DNA of 64,000 nt from Devosia beringensis (GTDB lineage: Bacteria; Pseudomonadota; Alphaproteobacteria; Rhizobiales; Devosiaceae). The notes beneath the pieces are model-generated. The model was not told where the DNA came from. It saw only the letters and a program-made list of their open reading frames with translations, and did not search any database. Location of the stretch: contig NZ_CP045422.1 in NCBI RefSeq assembly GCF_014926585.1, forward strand, positions 1,714,501 to 1,778,500, read 5' to 3'. The position numbers were made by a program, and so were the translations under genes. How positions within the stretch are numbered: position 1 is the stretch's first letter; the number at the start of each line of letters is the position of its first letter. Positions 16,889 through 24,475 of the stretch are shown piece after piece.

Positions 16889-18178
16889 TCAGGCGCGGCT
16901 GAGAATGTCGTTGGCGCCATTGACCAGATCGGCACCGGCCTGTTCGGGCGTCTTGGCGCCGAAACCGACTTCCTGGCCGAGGGTACGGATCAGGGAAGCG
17001 TCGATTTCACCGGCGGCAGCAGGCGGGGATGGGGGCAGCGGCCCCAGCAGGTCGCCCAGATTGGCCACGAAGTTGAGCGCGATCTGGCTCTGTTCGTCCA
17101 GCGTCGGCGCGACGATGTCGCGCGTGGCGGCCGAGCAGGGAATACCGCGCTCGACACCCAGGATCTTGGCCGCTTCCGGATCGGAGATGAAGAAGTTCAG
17201 GAACTCGGCAGCCGCTTCCTGCTTGGCCGACGAACCGGCGATCGAGAAGAACATCGACGGCTTGCGGTAATGACCGCCACCCTTGCCGGCTTCGATGCGC
17301 GGATAACCGACCATGTCGAGATTGTCCTGCATGATGGCCTGGAAGGCCACGAGCTGGTTGGAGTTGGAGGGCAGCAGCGCCGCCTTGCCCAGCACCAGCA
17401 TGGTGGTTTCGAGCGGACCGGTATCGAGGGCCTGGTCTTCGGCAGAGACGCAGACGCCGGCTGCGCGCAGCTTGGCCCACATCGTGTACCACTCGACTGC
17501 ATCGGCCTCGTCGTAGCCCAGCTTGCCGTCGGCAGTGTAGAGGGCCTTGCCGCGCTGGCGCAGCCAGTTGTCGAGCATGGGCTCGGAATAGGAGCCGTCC
17601 ATGATCGCCTTCATGCCACCGCGGATATTGGCGGTCTTGAAGGCCTCGCCAATGGTCATCAGGTCGTCAAAGGTCCAGGCATTGGTCGGGACCGCGACGC
17701 CGACTTCTTCGAAAGCGGCGGTGTTGACCAGCATGGCGACCGAGTTGGCGCCGAGCGAAATACCATAGAGCTTGCCGTCGACCTTGCCGCCTTCGAGCTG
17801 ATCGGCGTCGAAATCGGCGAGGTTGAGGGCGCCGCCGACGAATTCATCAAGCGGCGCGATGGCGTTGCGCTTGGCGTATTCGACGATGTAGCGATAATCC
17901 ATCTGGATGATGTCGGGGGCATTGCCGCCGGCCGTCTGGGTGGCCAGCTTGGGCCAATAGTCGTTCCAGGCGAGGAACTCGGCTTCCATCTGGGTGCCCT
18001 TGGCAGCCGTATAGAGGTCGGTCACGCCATAGGTACGGTCGGCACGGGCCTGGCCGCCCCAGAAGATCAGGCGCAGGCTCTCGGCCTGGGCAAAGCTGGG
18101 CGAAATGCCGGCAGCGCCGGCAGCGAGCAGCGCGGAGCTGCCCATCAGGAATTGACGGCGATCAAGACGAATAGACAT
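16889..18178 (-). CDS. Extracellular solute-binding protein of sugar ABC transporter (family 1)
   Basis: A 429-residue periplasmic protein. The N-terminus MSIRLDRRQFLMGSSALLAA is a twin-arginine-type signal (RRQFL at 7-11) ending near FAQA. The mature part has the family-1 binding-protein pattern (TLRLIFWGG-like strand ESLRLIFWGGQARADRTYGV, GGNAPDIIQMDYRYIVEYA, KLYGISLGANSVAMLVNTAA). It captures a sugar or oligosaccharide and hands it to the two permeases. It is the first gene of the operon, has a strong GGGAGG site, and is followed by a stabilising hairpin. Operator-like dyads lie about 80 and 170 bases upstream. Confidence 0.92.
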   Translation of the reverse strand: MSIRLDRRQFLMGSSALLAAGAAGISPSFAQAESLRLIFWGGQARADRTYGVTDLYTAAKGTQMEAEFLAWNDYWPKLATQTAGGNAPDIIQMDYRYIVEYAKRNAIAPLDEFVGGALNLADFDADQLEGGKVDGKLYGISLGANSVAMLVNTAAFEEVGVAVPTNAWTFDDLMTIGEAFKTANIRGGMKAIMDGSYSEPMLDNWLRQRGKALYTADGKLGYDEADAVEWYTMWAKLRAAGVCVSAEDQALDTGPLETTMLVLGKAALLPSNSNQLVAFQAIMQDNLDMVGYPRIEAGKGGGHYRKPSMFFSIAGSSAKQEAAAEFLNFFISDPEAAKILGVERGIPCSAATRDIVAPTLDEQSQIALNFVANLGDLLGPLPPSPPAAAGEIDASLIRTLGQEVGFGAKTPEQAGADLVNGANDILSRA

Positions 18179-18256
18179 CAGGTTTTCCTCCCATGAATGT
18201 GGTCGTTCCGAGCCTTGGAACGCTTGTAACGCAGCAGCCTCCCGCCGCTAAATCAC

Positions 18257-18266
18257 TAACCGGTTA
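18257..18266 (-). promoter_or_regulatory. Palindrome TAACCGGTTA, candidate operator of the ABC operon
   Basis: A perfect 10-bp palindrome, 79 bases before the binding-protein start. On the minus strand it follows a TATGTA that could be a -10 element. Similar AACCGGTT cores are typical of LacI-family operators of sugar genes in Alphaproteobacteria; no LacI gene is in the window. Confidence 0.45.
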
Positions 18267-18347
18267 CATATCCCCGCTACCTGACATCGCTGTCCTTGGC
18301 AAGCATCAATGCCTTCTGAGAATTCACGCATTCGCAAATTGCACAAA

Positions 18348-18361
18348 TAACCGACTGGTTA
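18348..18361 (-). promoter_or_regulatory. Dyad TAACC-GACT-GGTTA, candidate operator
   Basis: A perfect 5-bp inverted repeat with a 4-base centre, 170 bases before the binding-protein start. Half-sites and spacing match dyads upstream of tctC (23496) and of the catabolic trio (24430). Confidence 0.5.
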
Positions 18362-18604
18362 CGACATAGCATACTGATTTGGCGGGGCGCAATCGACTTG
18401 TATGGAAGATTTCCGAGGGTCGTTAACATACCGCTGACCAGACCATGGTCGTTTGCTAGTTCCTTGAAGTTGTGTGTCTTTATGGCGCAAAATCGGTTTC
18501 CGATCTACGCCGCCTCCGCCGTCCTTGGGGGACGAACTGGTCTTGTTGCGGACAAGTCTGGCTCAGACTGGACCAAAAGAAAAATACGAAATACCCTGTC
18601 CATT

Positions 18605-18619
18605 ATAGATAAAATCTAT
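18605..18619 (+). promoter_or_regulatory. LysR-type box before the lysR gene
   Basis: ATAGAT-AAA-ATCTAT is a perfect dyad with the T-N11-A spacing of LysR boxes. It ends 11 bases before the lysR start, so it probably serves autoregulation, or regulation of the divergent operon. Confidence 0.5.
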
Positions 18620-18630
18620 GGGAAAGCCGC

Positions 18631-19554
18631 ATGGACAAATTGCTGAACCAGTTCCTGGCGGTCGCCGAGGCGGGCACGATCAGCGGCGCTGCCACTGCGC
18701 TGTTCATCACCCAGCCGACGCTGACCTTCAATATGCGCAAGCTCGAGGAAACCATGGGCGTGCCGCTGCTGACGCGCTCGTCGCGCGGGGTGGAACTGAC
18801 CGCCTATGGCGAAACGCTCTATCAGAACGCCAGGCTGATGCGGCGGCTCTACGACAATACGCTCAAGGCCATCGAGCAGCAGCGCGGCCGCATCGAGCAG
18901 GGGCTCAATATCGGCACCGGCTATTCGTGGTGGACGCTGTTCATCCGCGATATGGTGGTGGACTATGCCCGCGAGTTCGGCAGTGCCCGGATCCATGTGA
19001 GCCTGGGCAACCAGCTGCGCCTGATGGACCAGTTGCTGACAGGCGATATCTCGCTGTTCGTGGGCCACGAGATCGAAGGGCTCAACCGCAGCACCGGCGC
19101 ACATTTCGTGCCGCTGACCCGGGTTGGCCAGGGCTATTTCGTGCGCCTGGGCCATGTCTTGCTGCAGGCGCCGCGCAGCCTGGCCGAAATCGAGACCTAT
19201 CCGGCGGTGACCAGCGCCCTGCCCGAAACGCGGCATCAGCGGTTCTTTGAAACCTGGAGCCGCACCACCGCCGCCAGTGCCAATTTCGATCAGGGCAAAT
19301 ATGCCTTTGCCTCCAACTCGCTGGCGGCGTGTCTGGACTATGTCGAACGCACCGATGCAGTAATCGCCCATACCGAAGTGATGGCGCCCGAATTTGCCCG
19401 GCGCGGGCTGGGGCGCATCACGCTGACCGAGCCGACGCGGCAGAACACAATCGGGCTTTATGTGCTAAGCGAGCGGGCCGAGGAGCCGCGCGTGTCAGAA
19501 CTGATCGGCTGGCTGCAGAGTGCGGCCCGGGCCGTGCTGCCGCCGCTCGGCTAG
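18631..19554 (+). CDS. LysR family transcriptional regulator
   Basis: A 307-residue regulator. The winged helix-turn-helix is at residues 1-60 (NQFLAVAEAGTISGAATALF then ITQPTLTFNMRKLEETMGV), with RSSRGVELTAYGETLY. The rest is a periplasmic-binding-protein-like effector domain (about 90-300). It is transcribed away from the ABC operon and towards the TetR gene. The stop shares a CTAG palindrome with the TetR stop, so no terminator fits between. Candidate targets are its own promoter and the divergent ABC operon. The effector is unknown. Confidence 0.92.
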   Translation: MDKLLNQFLAVAEAGTISGAATALFITQPTLTFNMRKLEETMGVPLLTRSSRGVELTAYGETLYQNARLMRRLYDNTLKAIEQQRGRIEQGLNIGTGYSWWTLFIRDMVVDYAREFGSARIHVSLGNQLRLMDQLLTGDISLFVGHEIEGLNRSTGAHFVPLTRVGQGYFVRLGHVLLQAPRSLAEIETYPAVTSALPETRHQRFFETWSRTTAASANFDQGKYAFASNSLAACLDYVERTDAVIAHTEVMAPEFARRGLGRITLTEPTRQNTIGLYVLSERAEEPRVSELIGWLQSAARAVLPPLG

Positions 19555-20243
19555 GCCGGCTTGGTGCGCAGATAGTCGAGCACCATCTGCACCGCTTGGG
19601 CCTCGCGCTCCTGCACCATGTCGATGGCGGCCAGGTCGCGGGCAAAGATCGCCGAGAGCGTTGCCATGTTGGACACGTAGAAAAAGCCCAAGGCGGCAAT
19701 GGAAATATAGAGCTGCACCGGATCGACATCGCGGCGGAAGACACCTGCATCGGCGCCGCGCTCGACAATGGTGGTGATCTGCCCGACCAAAGGCGAATGC
19801 AGCGCCTGGATATCGGGCATGGTCTTGAGAAAGCGGGCGTTCTCGATGTTTTCGGTATTGAGCAGGCGCGGGAACCAGGGATTGGCGAGGAAGTGCCGGA
19901 AGGTGAAGCGCACCAGCCGGTCCATGGCCTCGACGGGGCCGAACTGGTCCAGGCTCAGCGCCTTCTCGCCGCGACGGATCTCCTGATAGGCGTCAAGCAG
20001 CACCGCCCGGTAGAGGTCTTCCTTGTTGCCATAGTAGTGGTAGAGCAGGCGCTTGTTGGCGCCGGCCAGCGCGGCAATGGCATCCACCCGCGCGCCCTCG
20101 AAGCCGCGCTCGGCAAATTCGGCCCGTCCGGCGACAAGGATTTCCGCCTTGGTCTTGGCACTGTCGCGCGGGCGCTTGACCCGAGGCGTCTTAGCCTTGG
20201 CCGGGGCCGTCGGTTTGGGTGCGGTTGAAGACAGCTCGGACAC
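19551..20243 (-). CDS. TetR family transcriptional regulator
   Basis: A 230-residue repressor starting at GTG 20243. A basic, Pro/Ala/Lys-rich tail (residues 1-28) precedes the helix-turn-helix at about 30-78 (ILVAGRAEFAERGFEGARVD, then ANKRLLYHYYGNKEDLYRAV). The C-terminal ligand domain resembles RutR-type regulators. The start lies 53 bases inside the 3' end of tctA, so the gene is the tail of the tctCBA operon and may sense the imported carboxylate. It is a candidate for the protein that binds the GTAACY-N4-RGTTAC dyads, by proximity only. Confidence 0.9.
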   Translation of the reverse strand: MSELSSTAPKPTAPAKAKTPRVKRPRDSAKTKAEILVAGRAEFAERGFEGARVDAIAALAGANKRLLYHYYGNKEDLYRAVLLDAYQEIRRGEKALSLDQFGPVEAMDRLVRFTFRHFLANPWFPRLLNTENIENARFLKTMPDIQALHSPLVGQITTIVERGADAGVFRRDVDPVQLYISIAALGFFYVSNMATLSAIFARDLAAIDMVQEREAQAVQMVLDYLRTKPA

Positions 20244-21717
20244 GCTTGGATACCGCCGGAATGGACATCAGGATGGTGACAACAATAATCCCGCAGATAA
20301 CAGTACTGATGGGACGGGTAAAGAACGGGCTTGGGTCGCCATTGGTCAGCAAGAGGCCGCGCCGCAGGTTGAGATCGAGCAGGTCGCCCAGGATGATCCC
20401 CAGCACCAGCGGCGCCATGGGGTATTTCATCTCGCGCAGGATGAAGCCGATAATGCCGAAGGCCACCATAACATAGACGTCGAACAGGCGCTGGGTAATG
20501 GCAAAGGAGCCCACCACGCATAGGACGTAGACCACCGCCATCAGCCGTTCGCGCGGCACCGACAATACCTTGAGCAGCGGCTTGGTCAGTGTCAATCCGA
20601 AGGCCAGGATGGCCAGGGTGGAAAACAGCAGGATGGCGACGATCTGGTAGAGGGTTTCCGGGCTTTCGGTCATCAGCAGGGGGCCGGGCCGGATGCCGTG
20701 GATGAACATGGCGGCAATCAGCACGGCGGCGGCGGCCGAACCGGGCAGTGCCAAGGTCAGCGTGGGGATCATGGCGCCGGGCACCACCGCCGAATTGCCG
20801 GTCTCGGCGGCAATCAGCCCTTCCTGGCTGCCCCGGCCGAACATATGCGGCTCCTTGCTGGCGCGCTTGGCGGCGGCGTAGCTGGCCCAGGAGCCGACAT
20901 CCTCGCCGACGCCGGGCACGATGCCGACAAACGTGCCGATCAGGCCCGAGCGCAGGATGGTTTTCCAGTATTTGAACACTTCGCCCAGGCTGGGCACGAC
21001 GCGGTCGCTGGAGGAGACGATGCGGGCCTGGGCGCTGCGTTTCATGACGGCGAGGATTTCAGCGAAGCCGAAGGCACCCACCATGGCCGGGATCAGATCG
21101 ATGCCGCCGCCCAGAGCCGGCATGCCGAAGGTGAAGCGTTGATGGGCGTGCAGGGTTTCCATGCCGATCATGGCAACCATCAGGCCCAAAATGCCGGCAA
21201 TATAGCCCTTGAGCGGATCATCCATGGCCGTCAGTTGGCCCGAAATCACCACGCCGAACAAAGCCAGCCAGAAGAATTCATAGGTGCCGAAACGCAGGGC
21301 GGCTTCGCCCAAGAGCGGGGCGATCAGCGCCAGGGCGACAATGCCGATAATGGTGCCCAGCGCCGAGGAGGTGGTGGCCAGTCCCATGGCCAGACCCGCC
21401 TTGCCCTGCAGGGCGAGGGGGTGGCCATCGAGCGTGGTGGCAGCGCTGGCCGGGGTGCCCGGAATGGCCAGCAGGATGGCCGTGCGGCTGCCACCATAGA
21501 TTGCCCCGGAATAGATGCACATCAGGCACAGAATCGCTTGGTCGGCGTCCATTTTATAGGTCAGCGTCACCAGCAGGGCGACGCCCATGGTGGCGGTAAG
21601 CCCCGGCAAGGCGCCGATCACAATGCCGAGCAGCGTGGCCCAGACGATGTTGAACAGCGAAATGGGGGTCAGGAAATGGGTGATGCCAGTGGCCAACAGG
21701 CCCAGACCGTCAAACAT
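20191..21717 (-). CDS. tctA: Tripartite tricarboxylate transporter large permease (TctA family)
   Basis: A 508-residue membrane protein with about twelve hydrophobic segments. The family signature is in GIVIGALPGLTATMGVALLV and the repeat-related GTFVGIVPGVGEDVGSWASY, which are the two GxxxGxxPGxG motifs of TctA. AIYGGSRTAILLAIPGTPAS is also conserved. It is the ion-coupled channel of the transporter and works with the small subunit TctB and the periplasmic protein TctC encoded upstream. Substrates of the family include citrate, other carboxylates and aromatic acids. The 3' end overlaps the TetR gene by 53 bases. Confidence 0.95.
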   Translation of the reverse strand: MFDGLGLLATGITHFLTPISLFNIVWATLLGIVIGALPGLTATMGVALLVTLTYKMDADQAILCLMCIYSGAIYGGSRTAILLAIPGTPASAATTLDGHPLALQGKAGLAMGLATTSSALGTIIGIVALALIAPLLGEAALRFGTYEFFWLALFGVVISGQLTAMDDPLKGYIAGILGLMVAMIGMETLHAHQRFTFGMPALGGGIDLIPAMVGAFGFAEILAVMKRSAQARIVSSSDRVVPSLGEVFKYWKTILRSGLIGTFVGIVPGVGEDVGSWASYAAAKRASKEPHMFGRGSQEGLIAAETGNSAVVPGAMIPTLTLALPGSAAAAVLIAAMFIHGIRPGPLLMTESPETLYQIVAILLFSTLAILAFGLTLTKPLLKVLSVPRERLMAVVYVLCVVGSFAITQRLFDVYVMVAFGIIGFILREMKYPMAPLVLGIILGDLLDLNLRRGLLLTNGDPSPFFTRPISTVICGIIVVTILMSIPAVSKRVRAVFNRTQTDGPGQG

Positions 21718-21734
21718 GATTCAGCAAGCTCCGG

Positions 21735-22301
21735 TCAGGGTAGACGGACGAGAAACAGGCGCTCGAACACCAGCGTGACGACGGTTGCGGTCACCACCGC
21801 CAATCCAAGGGCCCAGGGCATTGTCGCCAGCAGCGGGCGGCGCGGGGTGGACAGCCAGGTCTCGAAGGTCATGATGAAGGCAAAGACGAAGATCCCGGTT
21901 GCCAGCCAGAAGGGCAGCAGCCCCACCAGCAGCAGCGCATAGGTCAGCGTCAGGACCAGAACCGCACCCGCCCGCCGGGCAGCCGACGTGGTGACAGCCT
22001 GGCCCAGATCGGTCCAGCCGCCCGGCGCGGCCGTGCGCAGAGAGCGAATGGTCAGAACCAGACCGCAGACGAAGAGGGCCAAAGCAAGCAGGCCGGGAAC
22101 CAGGCCCGGCACGGTCAGCGGGTTGATGCGGCGCGCCTCAAGGCGATCCATCGTCCAGGCGCTGAAAAATGTCGCGGCAGCCAGAACGAGAAAGAACAGG
22201 CCTGCGAGCAGGTCGGCCTTGATCATGGCCGGCGGCTCTGCCCTGTCGGCAGCGGGCGGCGACCCTGTCGTGTCGGCTTGCGTTTCCATATCGGGTCTCA
22301 T
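21735..22301 (-). CDS. tctB: Tripartite tricarboxylate transporter small permease (TctB family)
   Basis: Start chosen at ATG 22301 (188 residues); ATG 22289 is equally possible because neither has a strong ribosome site. Four hydrophobic segments are visible: LLAGLFFLVLAAATFFSAWT, GLVPGLLALALFVCGLVLTI, a central one around AGAVLVLTLTYALLLVGLLPF, and a last one around WALGLAVVTATVVTLVFERL. The length and four-helix pattern fit TctB. It lies between tctC and tctA, 17 bases before tctA. Confidence 0.85.
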   Translation of the reverse strand: MRPDMETQADTTGSPPAADRAEPPAMIKADLLAGLFFLVLAAATFFSAWTMDRLEARRINPLTVPGLVPGLLALALFVCGLVLTIRSLRTAAPGGWTDLGQAVTTSAARRAGAVLVLTLTYALLLVGLLPFWLATGIFVFAFIMTFETWLSTPRRPLLATMPWALGLAVVTATVVTLVFERLFLVRLP

Positions 22302-22318
22302 CTGGTGCAGGGGCGGTC

Positions 22319-22344
22319 GGTCCGGCCTGCGCACAGGCCGGACC
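22319..22344 (-). other. GC-rich hairpin between tctC and tctB
   Basis: A perfect 11-bp stem (GGTCCGGCCTG with CAGGCCGGACC) and a CGCA loop, 23 bases after the tctC stop, without a T-run. It is probably an mRNA stabiliser that raises the level of the binding-protein message. Confidence 0.65.
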
Positions 22345-22367
22345 AGGCATGTCAACGATCAGACTGC

Positions 22368-23405
22368 CTATTGCGCGACTTCGGTGCGCGTCTCGCAGTC
22401 GATGCCGATCGTGGAAGGGTCGTTGACCGCCTCGCCGCGCTCCACCGAGGAGCAGGCCTCCAGAATCACCACCGGCATGGCCAGGGCCCGCGCCTCGGCG
22501 CCATAGGAGGGGGCAAAAACCGCGCCGAAGGTCTCGGCATAGGTCTGGATCGATTCCGACGTCGTCACCTGCTCGGCCCAGATCTTGTCGAGCGTGGCGA
22601 TGACCTCGTCAGGCACGCCGGTGGGCACGAAAATGCCGAAATAGTCCGGTGCCATCTCCATGTCGGGCAGCCAGTCGGTGATGGGCGGGATCGGGTCGAC
22701 GCCTTCAAGCTGCAGCGGCTGGTTGGACAGTACCGCCAAGGCCCGCAGCCTTCCGCCGCGGATCAGCTCGGTCTGTTCCACCGCCAACTGGGTGGTGACC
22801 ATGGCCTCGCCCGAGGCGGTGGCAATGGCAGCCGGGCCGCCGCCGTCATAGGTGATCATGTTATAGTCAAAGCCTTCGGCGGCATCCGAGAGCGCTGCAA
22901 TGGCCGTGCCGCCCGACGAGGTAATGCCGGCCGTGGCCACGGTGATCTCGCCGCCTCGGGTCTGCAGCGCCTCGAGGAGCTGGCCGAAATCGGTGAATTC
23001 GCTGTCGGCGGGCACCGAAACCACCGGCACATTGGCGACCGAGAGATAGATGTGCCAGTCATCGATATCGGTGCCTTCGAGCAGACCGGTCACCGAATAG
23101 GTGGCATTGTTGGCAATGGCATTGGCGGTCCAGGTATAGCCGTCGCGCGGGGCGTTGAGCACTTCCTGAGTGCCGATAGCGCCCGACGCGCCTGGCTGGT
23201 TGACGACAACCACGTCGACGCCCAGCGCTTCAGCCAGAATCGGCGCGGTGACGCGGGTCACCTGGTCGGTGGAGCCACCGGCGCCCCAGGGCACGATCAG
23301 ATTGATCGGGCGGTCAGGCTTCCATTCCTGTGCCAAGGTCATCGTGGTCCCCAGCAGCACCGTCGTGGCACTGCAGGTCAGCAAAAGTCGCAGCGTGCGA
23401 GTCAT
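22368..23405 (-). CDS. tctC: Tripartite tricarboxylate transporter substrate-binding protein (TctC family)
   Basis: Start chosen at ATG 23405 after a GGGAGGATC site, giving 345 residues. The Sec signal is MTRTLRLLLTCSATTVLLGT with cleavage near TLAQ. The mature protein starts EWKPDRPINLIVPWGAGGST, the hallmark of TctC (also called Bug) receptors, and has VVVVNQPGASGAIGTQEVLN. It binds an organic acid in the periplasm and delivers it to TctAB. It is the first gene of tctC-tctB-tctA-tetR. A dyad that matches two other sites in the region lies about 90 bases upstream of the start. Confidence 0.93.
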   Translation of the reverse strand: MTRTLRLLLTCSATTVLLGTTMTLAQEWKPDRPINLIVPWGAGGSTDQVTRVTAPILAEALGVDVVVVNQPGASGAIGTQEVLNAPRDGYTWTANAIANNATYSVTGLLEGTDIDDWHIYLSVANVPVVSVPADSEFTDFGQLLEALQTRGGEITVATAGITSSGGTAIAALSDAAEGFDYNMITYDGGGPAAIATASGEAMVTTQLAVEQTELIRGGRLRALAVLSNQPLQLEGVDPIPPITDWLPDMEMAPDYFGIFVPTGVPDEVIATLDKIWAEQVTTSESIQTYAETFGAVFAPSYGAEARALAMPVVILEACSSVERGEAVNDPSTIGIDCETRTEVAQ

Positions 23406-23495
23406 GTGATCCTCCCAAAAACAAGTGTGCGGGCTGACTTTTGTCATTGGCCCGCCACCAGACTGAAGTCGCTTTGGCCGCCTGTCAACCAGCAA

Positions 23496-23511
23496 GTAAC
23501 CATTCGGTGAT
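23496..23511 (-). promoter_or_regulatory. Imperfect dyad GTAACC-ATTC-GGTGAT upstream of tctC
   Basis: A 16-bp imperfect inverted repeat, about 90 bases before the tctC start. It has the same half-site and 4-base centre as the dyads at 18348 and 24430; four of six arm positions pair. Confidence 0.4.
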
Positions 23512-23627
23512 TTTGGATTTCTGATCGTGGGCATATTTTCCGATTGCTGTGCAGGAAGTTGCGGGCAACACTGGAGCGGAGTGAATAGGGTCCTGCACCG
23601 GACGGTTGGCAAAAATGGGGACATAAC

Positions 23628-24368
23628 GTGGATCTTCAATCGGCATTGCTCATGCTGCTGGCTTTGGGCGCCGGGGCCGTGGTCAAGGGCGCCACGGGCA
23701 TGGGCCTGCCACTGGTGGCGCTGCCGGTGCTGACCGCCGTATTCGGGCTGCAGCATGCGGTGGGGCTGATGACCATTCCGCTGATCGTCACCAATGCCTG
23801 GCAGGTCTGGCGCTTTCGTGCCGAGGCGGAAACGCCGCGTATGGCCTTCATGCCGTGGTTTCTTGTGGGCGGCGCCCTGGGCATCATGCTGGGCACCTGG
23901 GCCCTGACCAGCCTGCCCGAGCGCCTGCTCGTGCTGGGGCTCGGCGTGATTCTACTGGCCTATGTCGGGCTGCGCCTGGTCACGCCGCACTGGTCGCTGA
24001 ACCTGGCCATGGCCAAGCGCTTCGGGCCGCTGGCCGGGCTGGGCGGCGGCACCTTGCAGGGCGCCACCGGCATTTCGGCGCCGATCGGGGTCACCTTCAT
24101 CCATGCCATGGGGCTGGAGCGCGCCGCCCATGTCTATGCCGTCTCGGCCATGTTCCTGCTGTTCTCGGTGGTGCAGTTGCCGGCGCTCTTTGTGGCCGGC
24201 GTGATGCAGCCGCTCTGGCTGCTGCAGGGCCTGCTGGCCCTGGTGCCGATCCTGGTCTTCATGCCGATCGGGCAATGGGCCAGCGGCAAGCTCAGCCGCA
24301 AGGCATTCGACCGGATGATCCTGGTGTTTCTGGGCGTCATCGGGGTCAAGATGGTGCTGGGCCTCTAG
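23628..24368 (+). CDS. TauE/SafE family sulfite or anion exporter
   Basis: A 246-residue inner-membrane protein that starts at GTG 23628. About eight hydrophobic segments form two repeats, each opening with a GxxxGATG-like motif: GAVVKGATGMGLPLVALPVL and GGGTLQGATGISAPIGVTFI. This is the TauE/SafE fold, proposed to export sulfite, sulfoacetate or other organosulfonate-derived anions. It is divergent from tctC and ends 107 bases before the catabolic trio. Substrate and direction are inferred from the family only. A link to the sulfoquinovose locus is possible but the distance makes it weak. Confidence 0.88.
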   Translation: MDLQSALLMLLALGAGAVVKGATGMGLPLVALPVLTAVFGLQHAVGLMTIPLIVTNAWQVWRFRAEAETPRMAFMPWFLVGGALGIMLGTWALTSLPERLLVLGLGVILLAYVGLRLVTPHWSLNLAMAKRFGPLAGLGGGTLQGATGISAPIGVTFIHAMGLERAAHVYAVSAMFLLFSVVQLPALFVAGVMQPLWLLQGLLALVPILVFMPIGQWASGKLSRKAFDRMILVFLGVIGVKMVLGL

Positions 24369-24429
24369 CCAAAAGCCGACAAATCTGCCGATGCCGGCTT
24401 GACGGCGGCCGGGCTGTCCGTATACGCAA

Positions 24430-24445
24430 GTAACTAATCAGTTAC
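24430..24445 (+). promoter_or_regulatory. Perfect dyad GTAACT-AATC-AGTTAC, candidate operator of the trio
   Basis: A 6-bp perfect inverted repeat with a 4-base centre, 30 bases before the first gene of the trio. It is the best match to the motif shared with 18348 and 23496. Confidence 0.55.
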
Positions 24446-24475
24446 ACGCAGATGCGCGCAGGGAGGATTTTTGCA

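Larger units (their letters stand above)
18179..18630. other. Divergent regulatory region between ABC operon and lysR
   Basis: About 450 bases with no credible gene. A plus-strand frame at 18398-18646 resembles no protein. The region holds two dyads near the ABC operon and one dyad next to the lysR start, listed separately, and is more AT-rich than the flanking genes, as expected for two divergent promoters. Confidence 0.6.

Noticed and set aside
18398..18646. 82-codon plus-strand frame in the ABC/lysR intergenic region
   Set aside because: No ribosome site, overlaps the LysR box and lysR start, and the translation resembles no protein.
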